NCBI GenBank assembly: GCA_027484025.1
Contig: JAIXTI010000197.1
Span: 41,098-105,097, forward strand
Source: a bacterium
GTDB taxonomy: Bacteria; Gemmatimonadota; Gemmatimonadetes; Gemmatimonadales; Gemmatimonadaceae
DNA length: 64,000 nucleotides
Reading direction: 5' to 3'
The position numbers were made by a program, and so were the translations under genes. How positions within the stretch are numbered: the stretch's first letter is position 1; each line of letters begins with the position of its first letter. The notes under the pieces were generated by a model. That model did not search any database. It saw only the letters and a list, made by a program, of their open reading frames with translations, and had not been told where the DNA came from. Shown in pieces: positions 35,893 to 45,190 of this stretch.

Positions 35893-38800
35893 TCATGACC
35901 CGCTGACCAGCCGCGACGGACTCCCTTCGTAGCTCCGCCCCGCCGTCAGCCGCGCCTGCTTCATCACCACCGTGTGCGGCGCCACCTGCGTCCCGTCGCC
36001 GGCCGACGACCCGTTCATCATCACCGACGTCTGCCCCACGGTCGCGCCGGCACCAATGTGCACCGTATCAATCTTGAGAATGCGATCCTCGAACGTGTGC
36101 GCCTGAAACATGCACTGCACGGTGGCATCATCACCGAAGTGGAGCATGTCCGGATCCACAACCTGTGAAAACCCAGGACCGAGCACCACGCGCTTGCCAA
36201 TGGTCATCCCCATCGCGCGCAGGTATATCGACAGCAGCAGCGTGCCCTCGAGCGCGACGAGCGCCGGCTGTACCAGTTCCCCCCACGCCACGTACAAAAA
36301 GTCCCACCGGCTGCACCAGCACGACCAAAGTGGATGCTCCCCCGGCTTCACTTTGCCGAGCAACACCCACTTGAGCAGCAGGAGCGCCAGCGGAAGGATC
36401 GCGACGCTCGCGAGCGTGACCCCCGGCACCACCACCAACCACGTCCAACTCATGGACGCAGCCGCGGTGAGCTGCATCAGCGCCCACGACCAGAGCATCG
36501 TCACGGCGAGCGGCGCCATCGGCAGCGCAAAGCGCAGCAGCTCCCAGAACCAACGGTTCACGTAGCGGACGAGCGATGGATCGTAGGTCACGTTCCGGTT
36601 GGCATCATCTGGCGGGCGTCGATGCAACGCAAAGGCCGGCTGCCCGAACCACGCGGTCCCTTGGCGCGCGACGGAATCGTCGACGGTCGTGGAGACACCA
36701 ATCAGCACGCCGTCAGCAATGTTCTGCCCCGCGCGAATGACCGCGTGATTGCCGAGGAACACCCCGTTGCCGAGCGTGGTGTGCGCCAGCGTGACCGTGC
36801 CATGCGACACTCGCGCGCCGCCAAGGTAGATGCCGTCGGCAAAGAACGTCGACGCACCAATCGTCACATGCTCCGGCACCACATCGATGATCGTACTGAT
36901 CTCGCAGTCACGCCCGACGCGCATGCCGGCCGCGCGCAGCCACATGGGCCACATCAGCGTGCCACTCAGCCAGGTGTTGGCGCTGTTCACCAGCTCGGTC
37001 TTGAGGACCACGCGCACGTAGTCGCCGCTCCACCGGCTCATGGTGCCTACCGGTACTTCGCCAAGCGCGCGCGACACCAATGCGCGAAGCACCACTACGC
37101 ACGCCAGCGGCACCGGCCCCAGCAGCGCCAACACCAACAAGACCGTGCGTACGTCAGGTACTGTGATACTACCGCGCAGCACATTCACATCGAGACCGTA
37201 CCACGCCACCAGCGCCAGCGCCGCAATCTCATACGGCAGCGCAAACAACACCGAAAGCAAAACGCGCGCGCCAAGGAGCACCGCATCGAATTGACGCGCG
37301 CCGAGCGTAGGCGTGCAGCGTGGCGGCAGCGCGTCGTGTCCTGCCGGTTCCGCCGGCACACCCGACCACCGTTCGCCATCAGGGATGGACGCGCCACTTG
37401 GCAGATACGAGAGCGCCGTAAGGCAAGCGTTCGCTCCCACGCGCGCGCCACCGCCCACGCTACTGCGTACCTCGAGCGTCGCGCCGCGCGCGAGGGTGAC
37501 TGGCGCTATCACGAGTGCGCCATTGTCGAGATCAACGAGATGCAGCTGCGCGTCCTGCCCGATCGACACGTCGTCGCCGATCTCCAGCTGGTCCCATCCA
37601 CCCTCCGTCAGCCGGACCCCACGATGGATATGCACACCGGTGCCAATGCGTGCACCAAGCGCGCGCAAGACGGCGAGTTGCCACTCTGTCCCTTCGATGA
37701 GCCTCCACGGAATCAGCCCGACCGCGCGCAGCACGATCCAATGCCGCAAATAGAACCCGCTCCACACGGCACTGCGCATGGGCACGTAGCGCCCAATGAG
37801 AAATCGCTTGACCACAATCGCCAGCGCCGTCGCCACGAACCCGTACGCACTGACCGCTGCGAGACCGACGAACGGGGCAGCGACGATACTGGTCCAAAGA
37901 CCGACGGTCGTCACCACCGCCGGCACAGCCTCGAACACGAGTGCAAAACCCGCCCACGATCCGACTACGCCCAGCAACAGCAGCAGCACCGACTGCACCA
38001 CGGTCACCAGCCACGGACGCGCGCCCGGCTCGCGTTCACGGAACGCCTGCGCCTGCGACGGGCGTGGTGCCGCACGCGCGCGGGCGGCAATCTGCGCCAC
38101 GGTAGGTCCACCATACAGATCGGCCACCGTGATCGCTTCCGTCTCCGGCGCTTCGCCGAGCGCCGCTGAGAGCTCAGCCGCCGCGAGAGAATCGCCGCCA
38201 AGGTCCGCGAAAAAGTCGGCATCCGGTGCAATGGGCCGCGTCGTCCGCAATACACGCTGCATCGACGCGCCAATCCACGCTTCCAGCGTCGCGTCGGTGA
38301 CGTCAGCGGGCATCGGCCACGTCTCGCCGCCGGACGCAGGCTCATCGGATAACGCCACCGCGGGTAGCGCCGTGCGATTGAGCTTGCCGCTCACGCTCAC
38401 CGGCAGTTCGTCGATGAACAGATAGCGCGAGGGCACCAGGGCGACTGGAAGGTGCGCGCTCACGGCCTCACGAACGGTGCTCACGTCCGGCGGCGCTGCC
38501 GCATCGCTCGCTACGAGAAACGCCACCAGCAGCTGCCGCGAGCCGTGCTGCTCCACGCGACAGGCCGCGGCGCGCACACCGGCAACACGAGACAGATGCG
38601 TCTCGATTTCTTCGAGCTCCACGCGATAGCCGCGAATCTTGACCTGCGTATCGGTGCGGCCATAACAGGTGAACTCCCCGTTGGCATCACGATGCACCAG
38701 GTCGCCGGTGCGATAGAGACGTCCAAGCGTGGGATGGTCGACGAACTTGCGCGCGGTCATGGCGGGATCGCGCCAGTATCCGCGCGCCAGCGCGACGCCG

Positions 38801-39867
38801 CCGAGGCACAGCTCGCCCTGCACGCCATCTGGCACAACGGCGAGTTCGTCGTCGAGTGCCCACGCCTGCACGTTCGCGATTGGTGTACCGATCGTCACCG
38901 GACGACCAGGCGTTATCTCGGCGCGCACCGTCGTGACCGCGCACTCCGTGGGGCCGTAGCCATTCACCAGACGACGTCCGGGCGCCCAGCTCTCCACGAC
39001 ATCCTGCGTCAACGCTTCGCCGCCGACGTACAGCAACGACAGCCGTGGTAAACGCTCCGCCGCATCGCGCAGTCCCATCGAGCGCAGCAGCGTTGGTGGT
39101 GGGCACAAGACCGTCAATCGTTCGCGATCCAACCATGCGGCCAGCTCGGGTCCCGCACGCACCGTCGCGTCGTCAATTACCACGAGTGCCGCACCGGCAG
39201 ACCATGCCATCCAGATTTCCTCTATCGAGGAATCGTAGGAGTGTGATGATCCCTGCCCCACGCGGTCGCTTGGCGAGAGACGAAACGTATCGCAATCGGA
39301 TGCGACCAGATTCGCGATCGCGCGGTGTTCGACCGCCACCCCTTTCGGCTTTCCCGTGGTGCCCGAGGTATACACCACATACGCCAGTGTCTCTGGCGAG
39401 AGCCACGGCGGCGCAACGTGTGCCGCGTCGTGCAGTTCCTGGAGTGGATGCGACTCGACGTCGATCACGAACAGCGACGTGATGCGCATCTTCGCCAAAC
39501 GAGCTGCTCCCGCTGCATTGGTCACCACGGCCACGGGCTCGGCGTCGTCGAGCAGTGCCGCGATGCGTTCGTCGGGGAACGACGGGTCTATGCAATGGAA
39601 CGCCGCGCCCGCGCGAAGCACACCCAGCTGCATGGCGTACATGTCGACGCTTGTTCGCGGCAACAGCAGCGAGACCAATGATTCGCCGTGCACGCGCGGC
39701 GCGAGGCGTGCCTGCGCACTGGCGGCACGCGACGAAAGCGCGCGATACGTGAGCGTGCTCCGCTGCGAACGCCCACTTCCGGGCGGGATATCGAGCGCGA
39801 TCTGATCGGGGGTCTCGCGCGCGAACTTGTCGAAGAACTCGTGCAACAACACGGCGTTCGCAGACAT
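35893..39867 (-). CDS. Pls/PosA-type membrane non-ribosomal peptide synthetase
   Basis: The 1324-residue enzyme has an adenylation domain (1-500; YTSGTTGKPKG at 166-176, NGYGPTE near 302, YRTGDLV, catalytic Lys in GKLNRT). A carrier domain follows (LGGDSL, Ser 560). Then come about 700 residues with paired membrane helices alternating with three left-handed beta-helix stretches (GTGVHIHRGVRL, VTIGASTFFADGIYLG, GKRVVLGPGFSQV). This is the layout of epsilon-poly-lysine-type synthetases, which join one amino acid into a homopolymer. My manual binding-pocket reading is DSECLVGVTK; the Glu at the third position is also found in some Lys codes (weak inference). The start overlaps the permease stop by 1 bp. 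Confidence 0.88.
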   Translation of the reverse strand: MSANAVLLHEFFDKFARETPDQIALDIPPGSGRSQRSTLTYRALSSRAASAQARLAPRVHGESLVSLLLPRTSVDMYAMQLGVLRAGAAFHCIDPSFPDERIAALLDDAEPVAVVTNAAGAARLAKMRITSLFVIDVESHPLQELHDAAHVAPPWLSPETLAYVVYTSGTTGKPKGVAVEHRAIANLVASDCDTFRLSPSDRVGQGSSHSYDSSIEEIWMAWSAGAALVVIDDATVRAGPELAAWLDRERLTVLCPPPTLLRSMGLRDAAERLPRLSLLYVGGEALTQDVVESWAPGRRLVNGYGPTECAVTTVRAEITPGRPVTIGTPIANVQAWALDDELAVVPDGVQGELCLGGVALARGYWRDPAMTARKFVDHPTLGRLYRTGDLVHRDANGEFTCYGRTDTQVKIRGYRVELEEIETHLSRVAGVRAAACRVEQHGSRQLLVAFLVASDAAAPPDVSTVREAVSAHLPVALVPSRYLFIDELPVSVSGKLNRTALPAVALSDEPASGGETWPMPADVTDATLEAWIGASMQRVLRTTRPIAPDADFFADLGGDSLAAAELSAALGEAPETEAITVADLYGGPTVAQIAARARAAPRPSQAQAFREREPGARPWLVTVVQSVLLLLLGVVGSWAGFALVFEAVPAVVTTVGLWTSIVAAPFVGLAAVSAYGFVATALAIVVKRFLIGRYVPMRSAVWSGFYLRHWIVLRAVGLIPWRLIEGTEWQLAVLRALGARIGTGVHIHRGVRLTEGGWDQLEIGDDVSIGQDAQLHLVDLDNGALVIAPVTLARGATLEVRSSVGGGARVGANACLTALSYLPSGASIPDGERWSGVPAEPAGHDALPPRCTPTLGARQFDAVLLGARVLLSVLFALPYEIAALALVAWYGLDVNVLRGSITVPDVRTVLLVLALLGPVPLACVVVLRALVSRALGEVPVGTMSRWSGDYVRVVLKTELVNSANTWLSGTLMWPMWLRAAGMRVGRDCEISTIIDVVPEHVTIGASTFFADGIYLGGARVSHGTVTLAHTTLGNGVFLGNHAVIRAGQNIADGVLIGVSTTVDDSVARQGTAWFGQPAFALHRRPPDDANRNVTYDPSLVRYVNRWFWELLRFALPMAPLAVTMLWSWALMQLTAAASMSWTWLVVVPGVTLASVAILPLALLLLKWVLLGKVKPGEHPLWSCWCSRWDFLYVAWGELVQPALVALEGTLLLSIYLRAMGMTIGKRVVLGPGFSQVVDPDMLHFGDDATVQCMFQAHTFEDRILKIDTVHIGAGATVGQTSVMMNGSSAGDGTQVAPHTVVMKQARLTAGRSYEGSPSRLVSGS

Positions 39868-41186
39868 TACGCCAAGGCCACCGCGCGTCGCTTCATGAGT
39901 CGGTACAGCGGCCAGCCCGCCAGCGTCATTCCTGTTCCCCATGCGACGACCGTGGCACCGGAACCCACGATCGCCACCACGCCGAACAGCGCGGCCCCTA
40001 TCGCCGCCACCGTCAGGCCCACACTGCGCGTGAGCATTCCTCTCGTCATGAGCCGCAGCGCTGCCAGTGGCGCGAGTATGTAGAGTCCGAGCGCCGTCGC
40101 GGTGGCGAGTTGCACGATGAACGTGAAGATCCCCGACATGCTCGAGGTGGCGTTGAACACGATCAGCACCGTCGTCAGGACGTGGCTCACGATGGCACTG
40201 TTTACGGACGCACCGCGGGCGTTGCGCACGCCGAACCACGCCGGCAGCTCACCCGCCTCCGCCATGGCGGCGGGAATCTCACCGGTCAGCAGAATCCAGC
40301 CGTTCAAACATCCCAGCGCACTGATCACGACCGCGACCGAAACAAGCGATGCCGCGACAGGGCCGATGCCGCGTGCCACGAAATCCACCAGCGGCGCCTG
40401 CGACGTGGCCACGCTCGCCGCCGGCATCAGCAGCACGATCGACACGCAGAGCGCCATGTTGACCGCACCCGACAACAGCGTGCCGGCCATGGTCGCGAGA
40501 GGCACCACGCGCTCGGGATTGTCCACGGCATCGGCAGGAAGCGCCGCACACTCGATGCCGAGCATCGTGTACAACGTGAGTGTAGTAGTGGTGGCGGCTA
40601 CGCCGAGCGTGAACTGCGAGGAGTCGATGGGCTGCAGCACCGAGGTGCCCTGTGTACCAAGCAGGATCACGACGACCGCGAAGGCAGCGATGAACGGCCA
40701 CATCTTGAGCACCGTCGTGACCAGTTGCACGCGTCCCGCGGTGCGCAGCCCCCGCAAGTTGATGCCCGCGAACAACCACAGCAGTCCCACGCCGGCGACC
40801 GCCGCCAGTGGCCGCGACGCACCGATCGCCGGGACGAGCGTGCCAAGGTAGTTGACGGCCCCAATGACAATGATGCCGTTCGCTACCCAGATGCCGATCC
40901 AGTATCCCCACGCATTGAGGAACGCGATGTCACCACCAAAGGCCACGCGCACGATCCCCATCGCGCCGCCCGCGTGTGGCAGCTGCCGTGCCAATGCCGC
41001 GAACACCCACGCGAGGCACAGTGCGCCAGTCAGCGTGAGTGCCCACCCCATGAAGCTGCCCGCGCCATACGGCGCGAGCGACGCGGGGAGCATGAACACG
41101 CCAATGCCGATGATGTTGCCGACGACGAGTGCGGTGGCGGTCCAGGGGCCGAGCTTTTCGCGGGCGGTGGGTGATGGCGTGGGCAT
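39867..41186 (-). CDS. APC-superfamily amino-acid permease
   Basis: The 439-residue protein has about twelve membrane helices and the APC signature GNIIGIGVFMLPASLAPYG in helix 1 (unwound substrate site) and a YTMLGIECAALPADAV motif in helix 6. It resembles the AdiC/PotE/CadB branch, which moves basic or neutral amino acids and polyamines. It is co-transcribed with the Pls-like synthetase (TAATG overlap), so it plausibly supplies its amino acid or exchanges the product. Confidence 0.9.
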   Translation of the reverse strand: MPTPSPTAREKLGPWTATALVVGNIIGIGVFMLPASLAPYGAGSFMGWALTLTGALCLAWVFAALARQLPHAGGAMGIVRVAFGGDIAFLNAWGYWIGIWVANGIIVIGAVNYLGTLVPAIGASRPLAAVAGVGLLWLFAGINLRGLRTAGRVQLVTTVLKMWPFIAAFAVVVILLGTQGTSVLQPIDSSQFTLGVAATTTTLTLYTMLGIECAALPADAVDNPERVVPLATMAGTLLSGAVNMALCVSIVLLMPAASVATSQAPLVDFVARGIGPVAASLVSVAVVISALGCLNGWILLTGEIPAAMAEAGELPAWFGVRNARGASVNSAIVSHVLTTVLIVFNATSSMSGIFTFIVQLATATALGLYILAPLAALRLMTRGMLTRSVGLTVAAIGAALFGVVAIVGSGATVVAWGTGMTLAGWPLYRLMKRRAVALA

Positions 41187-41223
41187 CAGGCCAATATGCA
41201 GTCCGGCGGACTACGGCGTAGCG

Positions 41224-42918
41224 TCAGCGCGGAGAATTGCGCTTCACCTGCGCGTCCATGATCCGCAGCAGCTCCTGATTGCTCCACGGTTGCCAGCCGT
41301 GTGGCTTGAGCGGGCGCCCGTAGTCCATGCGCCCACCGTAGTACGGCCCCTTCCCGGGCTCCTTGGTGCTCTCGAGAAACGCCTCGAGCTTGTAGACCGC
41401 GAGGTTCAGGAAGTAGTTGTCCATATCGCCCACGGCGACATGCAGCTTGCCCACCAGCTTGGGGCCGACGGTGCTCCAGTTGCGCTCCAGATAATCACGC
41501 AGATCATAGCCGTTGCGGCGCATGGACTCGGCGACCGTCCGGTCAATGACCCCCGTGCGCTTGTCCCACAGCGCCATGGGATATCCGTCCGCGCCAACCG
41601 GCGCCCATGCCGCCTGCCACCCATCCCACTGACCGCCTGAGCGTCCCTTGGTGGCGATGACCAGTTCCGCGCTGTTCTCCTCGCGCATGGTCAGCTCCGT
41701 GAGTCCCTCCGGCGAGCGATTGGCCGGAATTTCCTTGGGCGCAAGCCAGCTGTTGTCGCGCAGCGAATAGGCGTTGGCATCGGCGTAGATGTTTCCGAAC
41801 TGATAGTGACGGAAGTCGACCTGATCGGGATACAACGACCACGCGCCACCGAAGACGTCGGGGTAGTGGATCTGCAGCGCCAGCACATCCCATCCGCCGG
41901 TACTGCCTCCGGTCAGGAGGCGGGCATGTGACGACGCGATGGTGCGATACCGGCGATCGATTTCGGGAATCAGTTCCTTCGTGATCGCGTCACCGTACGG
42001 CCCGTTGTTCGCGGAGTTCAGCACATAACTGTCGTCGTAGAACGGCGTGGGATGCTGAATGAACACCGCGATGAATTCCGGCACCGTGCCGCTGGTCCAC
42101 GCCTGCTGAAATTCACACCCCGTCTCGCGCGCACTCCGTGCAAGCCGTGCGGTGCGCGCGGCGGCCGTCTCCTCCCGTTCGCATCCATCGAAAGTGAAGC
42201 CGAAGGGGGCGCGCTCACTGAAGTGCCCCACCGTATACACTACCGGATACCGCTTGGTCGGGTTCTGTGCATAGCCCTTGGGTAACAGCACGACGGCACC
42301 CAACGGCATGTCGTAATTCCAGAACGCGCTCACGCGGGTGGACGACATGCGGAAGCGCTGCACCCATTCGGTGTCGGTGAGCGCAGGCACTGGCGGCAGC
42401 GTGCGTTCGAGCGACAACGCAATGCGCGATGAACCATCGAGGCGGACTTTCTGCACGGCGCTCACGAGTGACCCGGGGGCGTCGTTGAAGCGTTGTCCCT
42501 CCCACGCATCCATGTGCGCCCAGATCGTATGGCCGTCGGCGCGCGCAAACCTGGTGTACGGCAGCAGCAGCGCCTGCACGAAGTAATCGCCGGGCGGCAG
42601 TGCCTTGAGCGACGGCAGCGGATAGCCCAACACCGTCGTGTCGATCATCACGCTGCGGCCGGGCGCCAGCTGTTCGACATCGATACCGAAGAACGGCTCA
42701 CTGCCACGGCGTGCGCCGGCTTGGAGTCGCGGCTCCGTGCGATCGGTGCGCGACACGAAGACAAATGCGCGGCCGGTAATGGGCGATGTGGCGGCGTTCG
42801 CCGGCACCGTGAGCGTGAACGTCTGCGCCCCGGCGCGGCGACCAGGGGTGATCGCGAGGAGCGTCGTGATCAGTGTCGCGACGAGCGCGACCGATGGGTA
42901 TGGACGGAGTCGAAACAC
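41224..42918 (-). CDS. Secreted esterase of the enterochelin-esterase-like family
   Basis: This 564-residue protein has a signal peptide (ending GRRAGAQ), an N-terminal beta-rich region of about 200 residues, and an alpha/beta-hydrolase domain. The latter has KRYPVVYTVGHFSE, IDRRYRTIASSHARLLTGGSTGGWDVLALQ with the nucleophile Ser, and late YFLNLAVYKLEAF and GRPLKPHGWQPW. It hydrolyses an ester or amide outside the cytoplasm. Substrate unknown. Confidence 0.85.
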   Translation of the reverse strand: MFRLRPYPSVALVATLITTLLAITPGRRAGAQTFTLTVPANAATSPITGRAFVFVSRTDRTEPRLQAGARRGSEPFFGIDVEQLAPGRSVMIDTTVLGYPLPSLKALPPGDYFVQALLLPYTRFARADGHTIWAHMDAWEGQRFNDAPGSLVSAVQKVRLDGSSRIALSLERTLPPVPALTDTEWVQRFRMSSTRVSAFWNYDMPLGAVVLLPKGYAQNPTKRYPVVYTVGHFSERAPFGFTFDGCEREETAAARTARLARSARETGCEFQQAWTSGTVPEFIAVFIQHPTPFYDDSYVLNSANNGPYGDAITKELIPEIDRRYRTIASSHARLLTGGSTGGWDVLALQIHYPDVFGGAWSLYPDQVDFRHYQFGNIYADANAYSLRDNSWLAPKEIPANRSPEGLTELTMREENSAELVIATKGRSGGQWDGWQAAWAPVGADGYPMALWDKRTGVIDRTVAESMRRNGYDLRDYLERNWSTVGPKLVGKLHVAVGDMDNYFLNLAVYKLEAFLESTKEPGKGPYYGGRMDYGRPLKPHGWQPWSNQELLRIMDAQVKRNSPR

Positions 42919-43028
42919 GGGGTGAGGCAGAGGGTGAGGGCGCGTCCCAATAACGGACTGCCGAGCGTGCGTTGTGTCGAGGGTGCTCGCGAGCGTAGGG
43001 CTATGCCGGTAGCTTGGCTGGGGGCTTC

Positions 43029-43052
43029 AAGGGGTCAGAGTCGTTGAACGAA
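43029..43052. repeat. Partial REP-like sequence
   Basis: AAGGGGTCAGAGTCGTTGAACGA matches one arm (and two more bases) of the hairpin at 53744-53793. The second arm is missing, so it is a degraded or half copy. It is upstream of the P1 peptidase gene. Confidence 0.55.
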
Positions 43053-43169
43053 GTCGCTGAACGCTTGCTCACGCGAACATATCCTCGCGTTATGCAGCGC
43101 GTGCAATGGAATACCGGCGCGGCAAATCCGCGACCGGCCATCTTCTCGAGGTCGGAGGACGGTGCTCAC

Positions 43170-44435
43170 ATGATGTCGTTCACATATTCGGCGCGCGTTG
43201 CGCTTCTCTCACTCGGCGTCGCGCTTCCGCTGGTCGCCGAAGCACAGGCACCAGCGCCGTCTGCCGCGCCGCGGCCACGCGGAAGAGAGTTGGGCATCCC
43301 CTTCCCGGGCCGCCCGGGTGTGTACAACGCGATTACCGATGTGCCCGGGGTCGCGGTGGGACACGTCACGATTGTTCGCGGCAATCCCGGGCCGGTCGTG
43401 CGCGGGCAAGGGCCGGTGCGCACCGGGGTCACCGCCATTCTGCCGCGGGCGAAAGGCGATTGGGATTTTGTCATGGCCGCCACCTTCAATCAGAACGGCA
43501 ACGGCGACATGACCGGCACGAACTGGGTGAAGGAATCCGGCTTTCTCGAGGGGCCCATCCTCATCACCGGGACGCATTCGGTGGGAACGGTGCGTGATGC
43601 GGCCATCGAATGGCAGATCCGTCAGGGACGGCAATTCATCTTCACCTATCCCGTGGTGGGAGAAACGTTCGATCTGCTCAACGATGCCGACGGTGCCCAT
43701 GTGAAGCCGGAGCATGCGTGGGCGGCGCTCGATGCCGCAAAGCCGGGCCCCGTCACCGAAGGCGCCGTAGGTGGTGGCACCGGCATGGGGTGCAACGGAT
43801 TCAAGGGTGGCATTGGGACTTCGTCGCGTCTCATCCCCAAGCCCGGTGGCGGCAACTACACGTTGGGCATTCTCGTGCAATGCAACTACGGCGGAGATCT
43901 CGCCGTGCTGGGCGCGCCCGTCGGGCGTGAACTTGCGGGAGAATCCCGGCTGTGCACGACGCTCGACCAACGCCCTACTCGCCCCTGGCTGCAAGGCGTC
44001 CCGAAATGCACACCGGCCGGCACGCCGGACGCTCCAGCCAATCATGACGACGAAGTGACGGGGCGTGGGTCGATCATCATCATCATCGCCACCGACGCAC
44101 CCATGCTGCCACACCAGCTCGAGCGCATCGCGAAGCGCGCAGGCATGGGGCTGGGCAAGCTTGGCAGCGCCGCAAACAACGGCTCGGGTGATCTGTTCCT
44201 CGCGTTCTCGACCGCCAACCGCGCGACCGCAGACGATGCCGCGGTGCGAACCGCCGACATGCTGCCGAACGACATGCTCGATAGCTATTTCCGGGCGACC
44301 ATCGAGGCCACCGAAGAGGCAGTGGTCAATGCGATGCTGGCGGCAGACACGATGATCGGCGCGGATGGACTGCGCCTGAACGGGCTCTCCGGTCCGCGGC
44401 TGGTGCAGGTGCTGCGTAAATACGGACGGATGTGA
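43170..44435 (+). CDS. P1 family (DmpA-like) aminopeptidase, exported
   Basis: The 421-residue product has a signal peptide (ending VAEAQ) and the N-terminal nucleophile fold of DmpA/L-aminopeptidases. It contains GRPGVYNAITDVPGVAVGHVT, the GAVGGGTGMGCNGFKGGIGTSSR stretch and the self-cleavage/nucleophile motif GSAANNGSGDLFLAFST. The precursor splits itself before the nucleophile Ser. It releases N-terminal D- or L-residues or beta-peptides. ATG at 43170 follows GGAGGA with normal spacing. Confidence 0.92.
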   Translation: MMSFTYSARVALLSLGVALPLVAEAQAPAPSAAPRPRGRELGIPFPGRPGVYNAITDVPGVAVGHVTIVRGNPGPVVRGQGPVRTGVTAILPRAKGDWDFVMAATFNQNGNGDMTGTNWVKESGFLEGPILITGTHSVGTVRDAAIEWQIRQGRQFIFTYPVVGETFDLLNDADGAHVKPEHAWAALDAAKPGPVTEGAVGGGTGMGCNGFKGGIGTSSRLIPKPGGGNYTLGILVQCNYGGDLAVLGAPVGRELAGESRLCTTLDQRPTRPWLQGVPKCTPAGTPDAPANHDDEVTGRGSIIIIIATDAPMLPHQLERIAKRAGMGLGKLGSAANNGSGDLFLAFSTANRATADDAAVRTADMLPNDMLDSYFRATIEATEEAVVNAMLAADTMIGADGLRLNGLSGPRLVQVLRKYGRM

Positions 44436-44456
44436 ACAGCCGCGCGTAAGTACGAC

Positions 44457-45026
44457 CTACACCGGCCCCAGTACCTCGGTAAAGAACGGCTCCAGCGCAA
44501 TCACGAGCGGCGCGCTGGCGCCCGCCGGCGTCCACACCAGCTCCACGGCGTGAATCGTCGGCCGGTCTTCTCCCGGCAGCCAGCGCTCGAACAGCCGCGA
44601 GTCCAGGTCGACAATCCAGTATTCGATGCCGGCACGCAGGTACCGTTCGCGTTTCACCACACGGTCGAAACGTGCCGTGCCCGGGGACAGCACCTCGATG
44701 AACAACACCGGGTGCCCGCGTTCGTCATCGGTGCGCGGGCGGCGCCCGTCGAACAGCGGCGTCACGTAGACATCCGGCTGCACGAGCGTGTGCGGATCGA
44801 GTACCCAGTCGGAAGGAGCCACGAACACGGCACCCACACCCGCCTGCCGAACCAGCGGTTCCAACAGGACGGCGAGCACCAGCACCGCCGACTGGTGGAG
44901 GGTGCGCGGCGCGGGACTCACCAGCAGCACCCCGTCCACACACTCGGTCCGGTGCAGCGGGTCGTCGGGGAGCGCCTGGACCTCGGCGACGGTCCAGCGA
45001 TGATCGGCAAGCGCGGGCATGGCCAT
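44457..45026 (-). CDS. Uma2-family (DUF820) restriction-fold protein
   Basis: The 189-residue protein shows the family order: TVAEVQALPDDPLHRTECVDGVLLVSPAP, LVQPDVYVTPL and the PD-(D/E)xK-like VLFIEVLSPGTARFDRVVKRERYLRAGIEYWIVDLDSRLFE. Such proteins are common and of unknown biological role. Start at 45026 (MAMPALADHRW) is preferred over upstream extension. Confidence 0.92.
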   Translation of the reverse strand: MAMPALADHRWTVAEVQALPDDPLHRTECVDGVLLVSPAPRTLHQSAVLVLAVLLEPLVRQAGVGAVFVAPSDWVLDPHTLVQPDVYVTPLFDGRRPRTDDERGHPVLFIEVLSPGTARFDRVVKRERYLRAGIEYWIVDLDSRLFERWLPGEDRPTIHAVELVWTPAGASAPLVIALEPFFTEVLGPV

Positions 45027-45190
45027 AGTGTGCGGGCGCAGGGGGGAAAAGTGCAAGCGGGCATGGCGGCAACATGGCGCCAGGCTGTGCACCGTGTATC
45101 ACCGAATCTTCGCGCATGGTGCCAATTGCACGAGGGGTTCGTCATCCCTCTTGGTGGAGCTCGCGGTAGTGCGATGGGACGATAACGCGT

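Noticed and set aside
36334..38169. 611-codon open frame opposite the Pls-like synthetase
   Set aside because: Antisense shadow rich in Arg, His and Gln; the minus-strand gene has clear domains.
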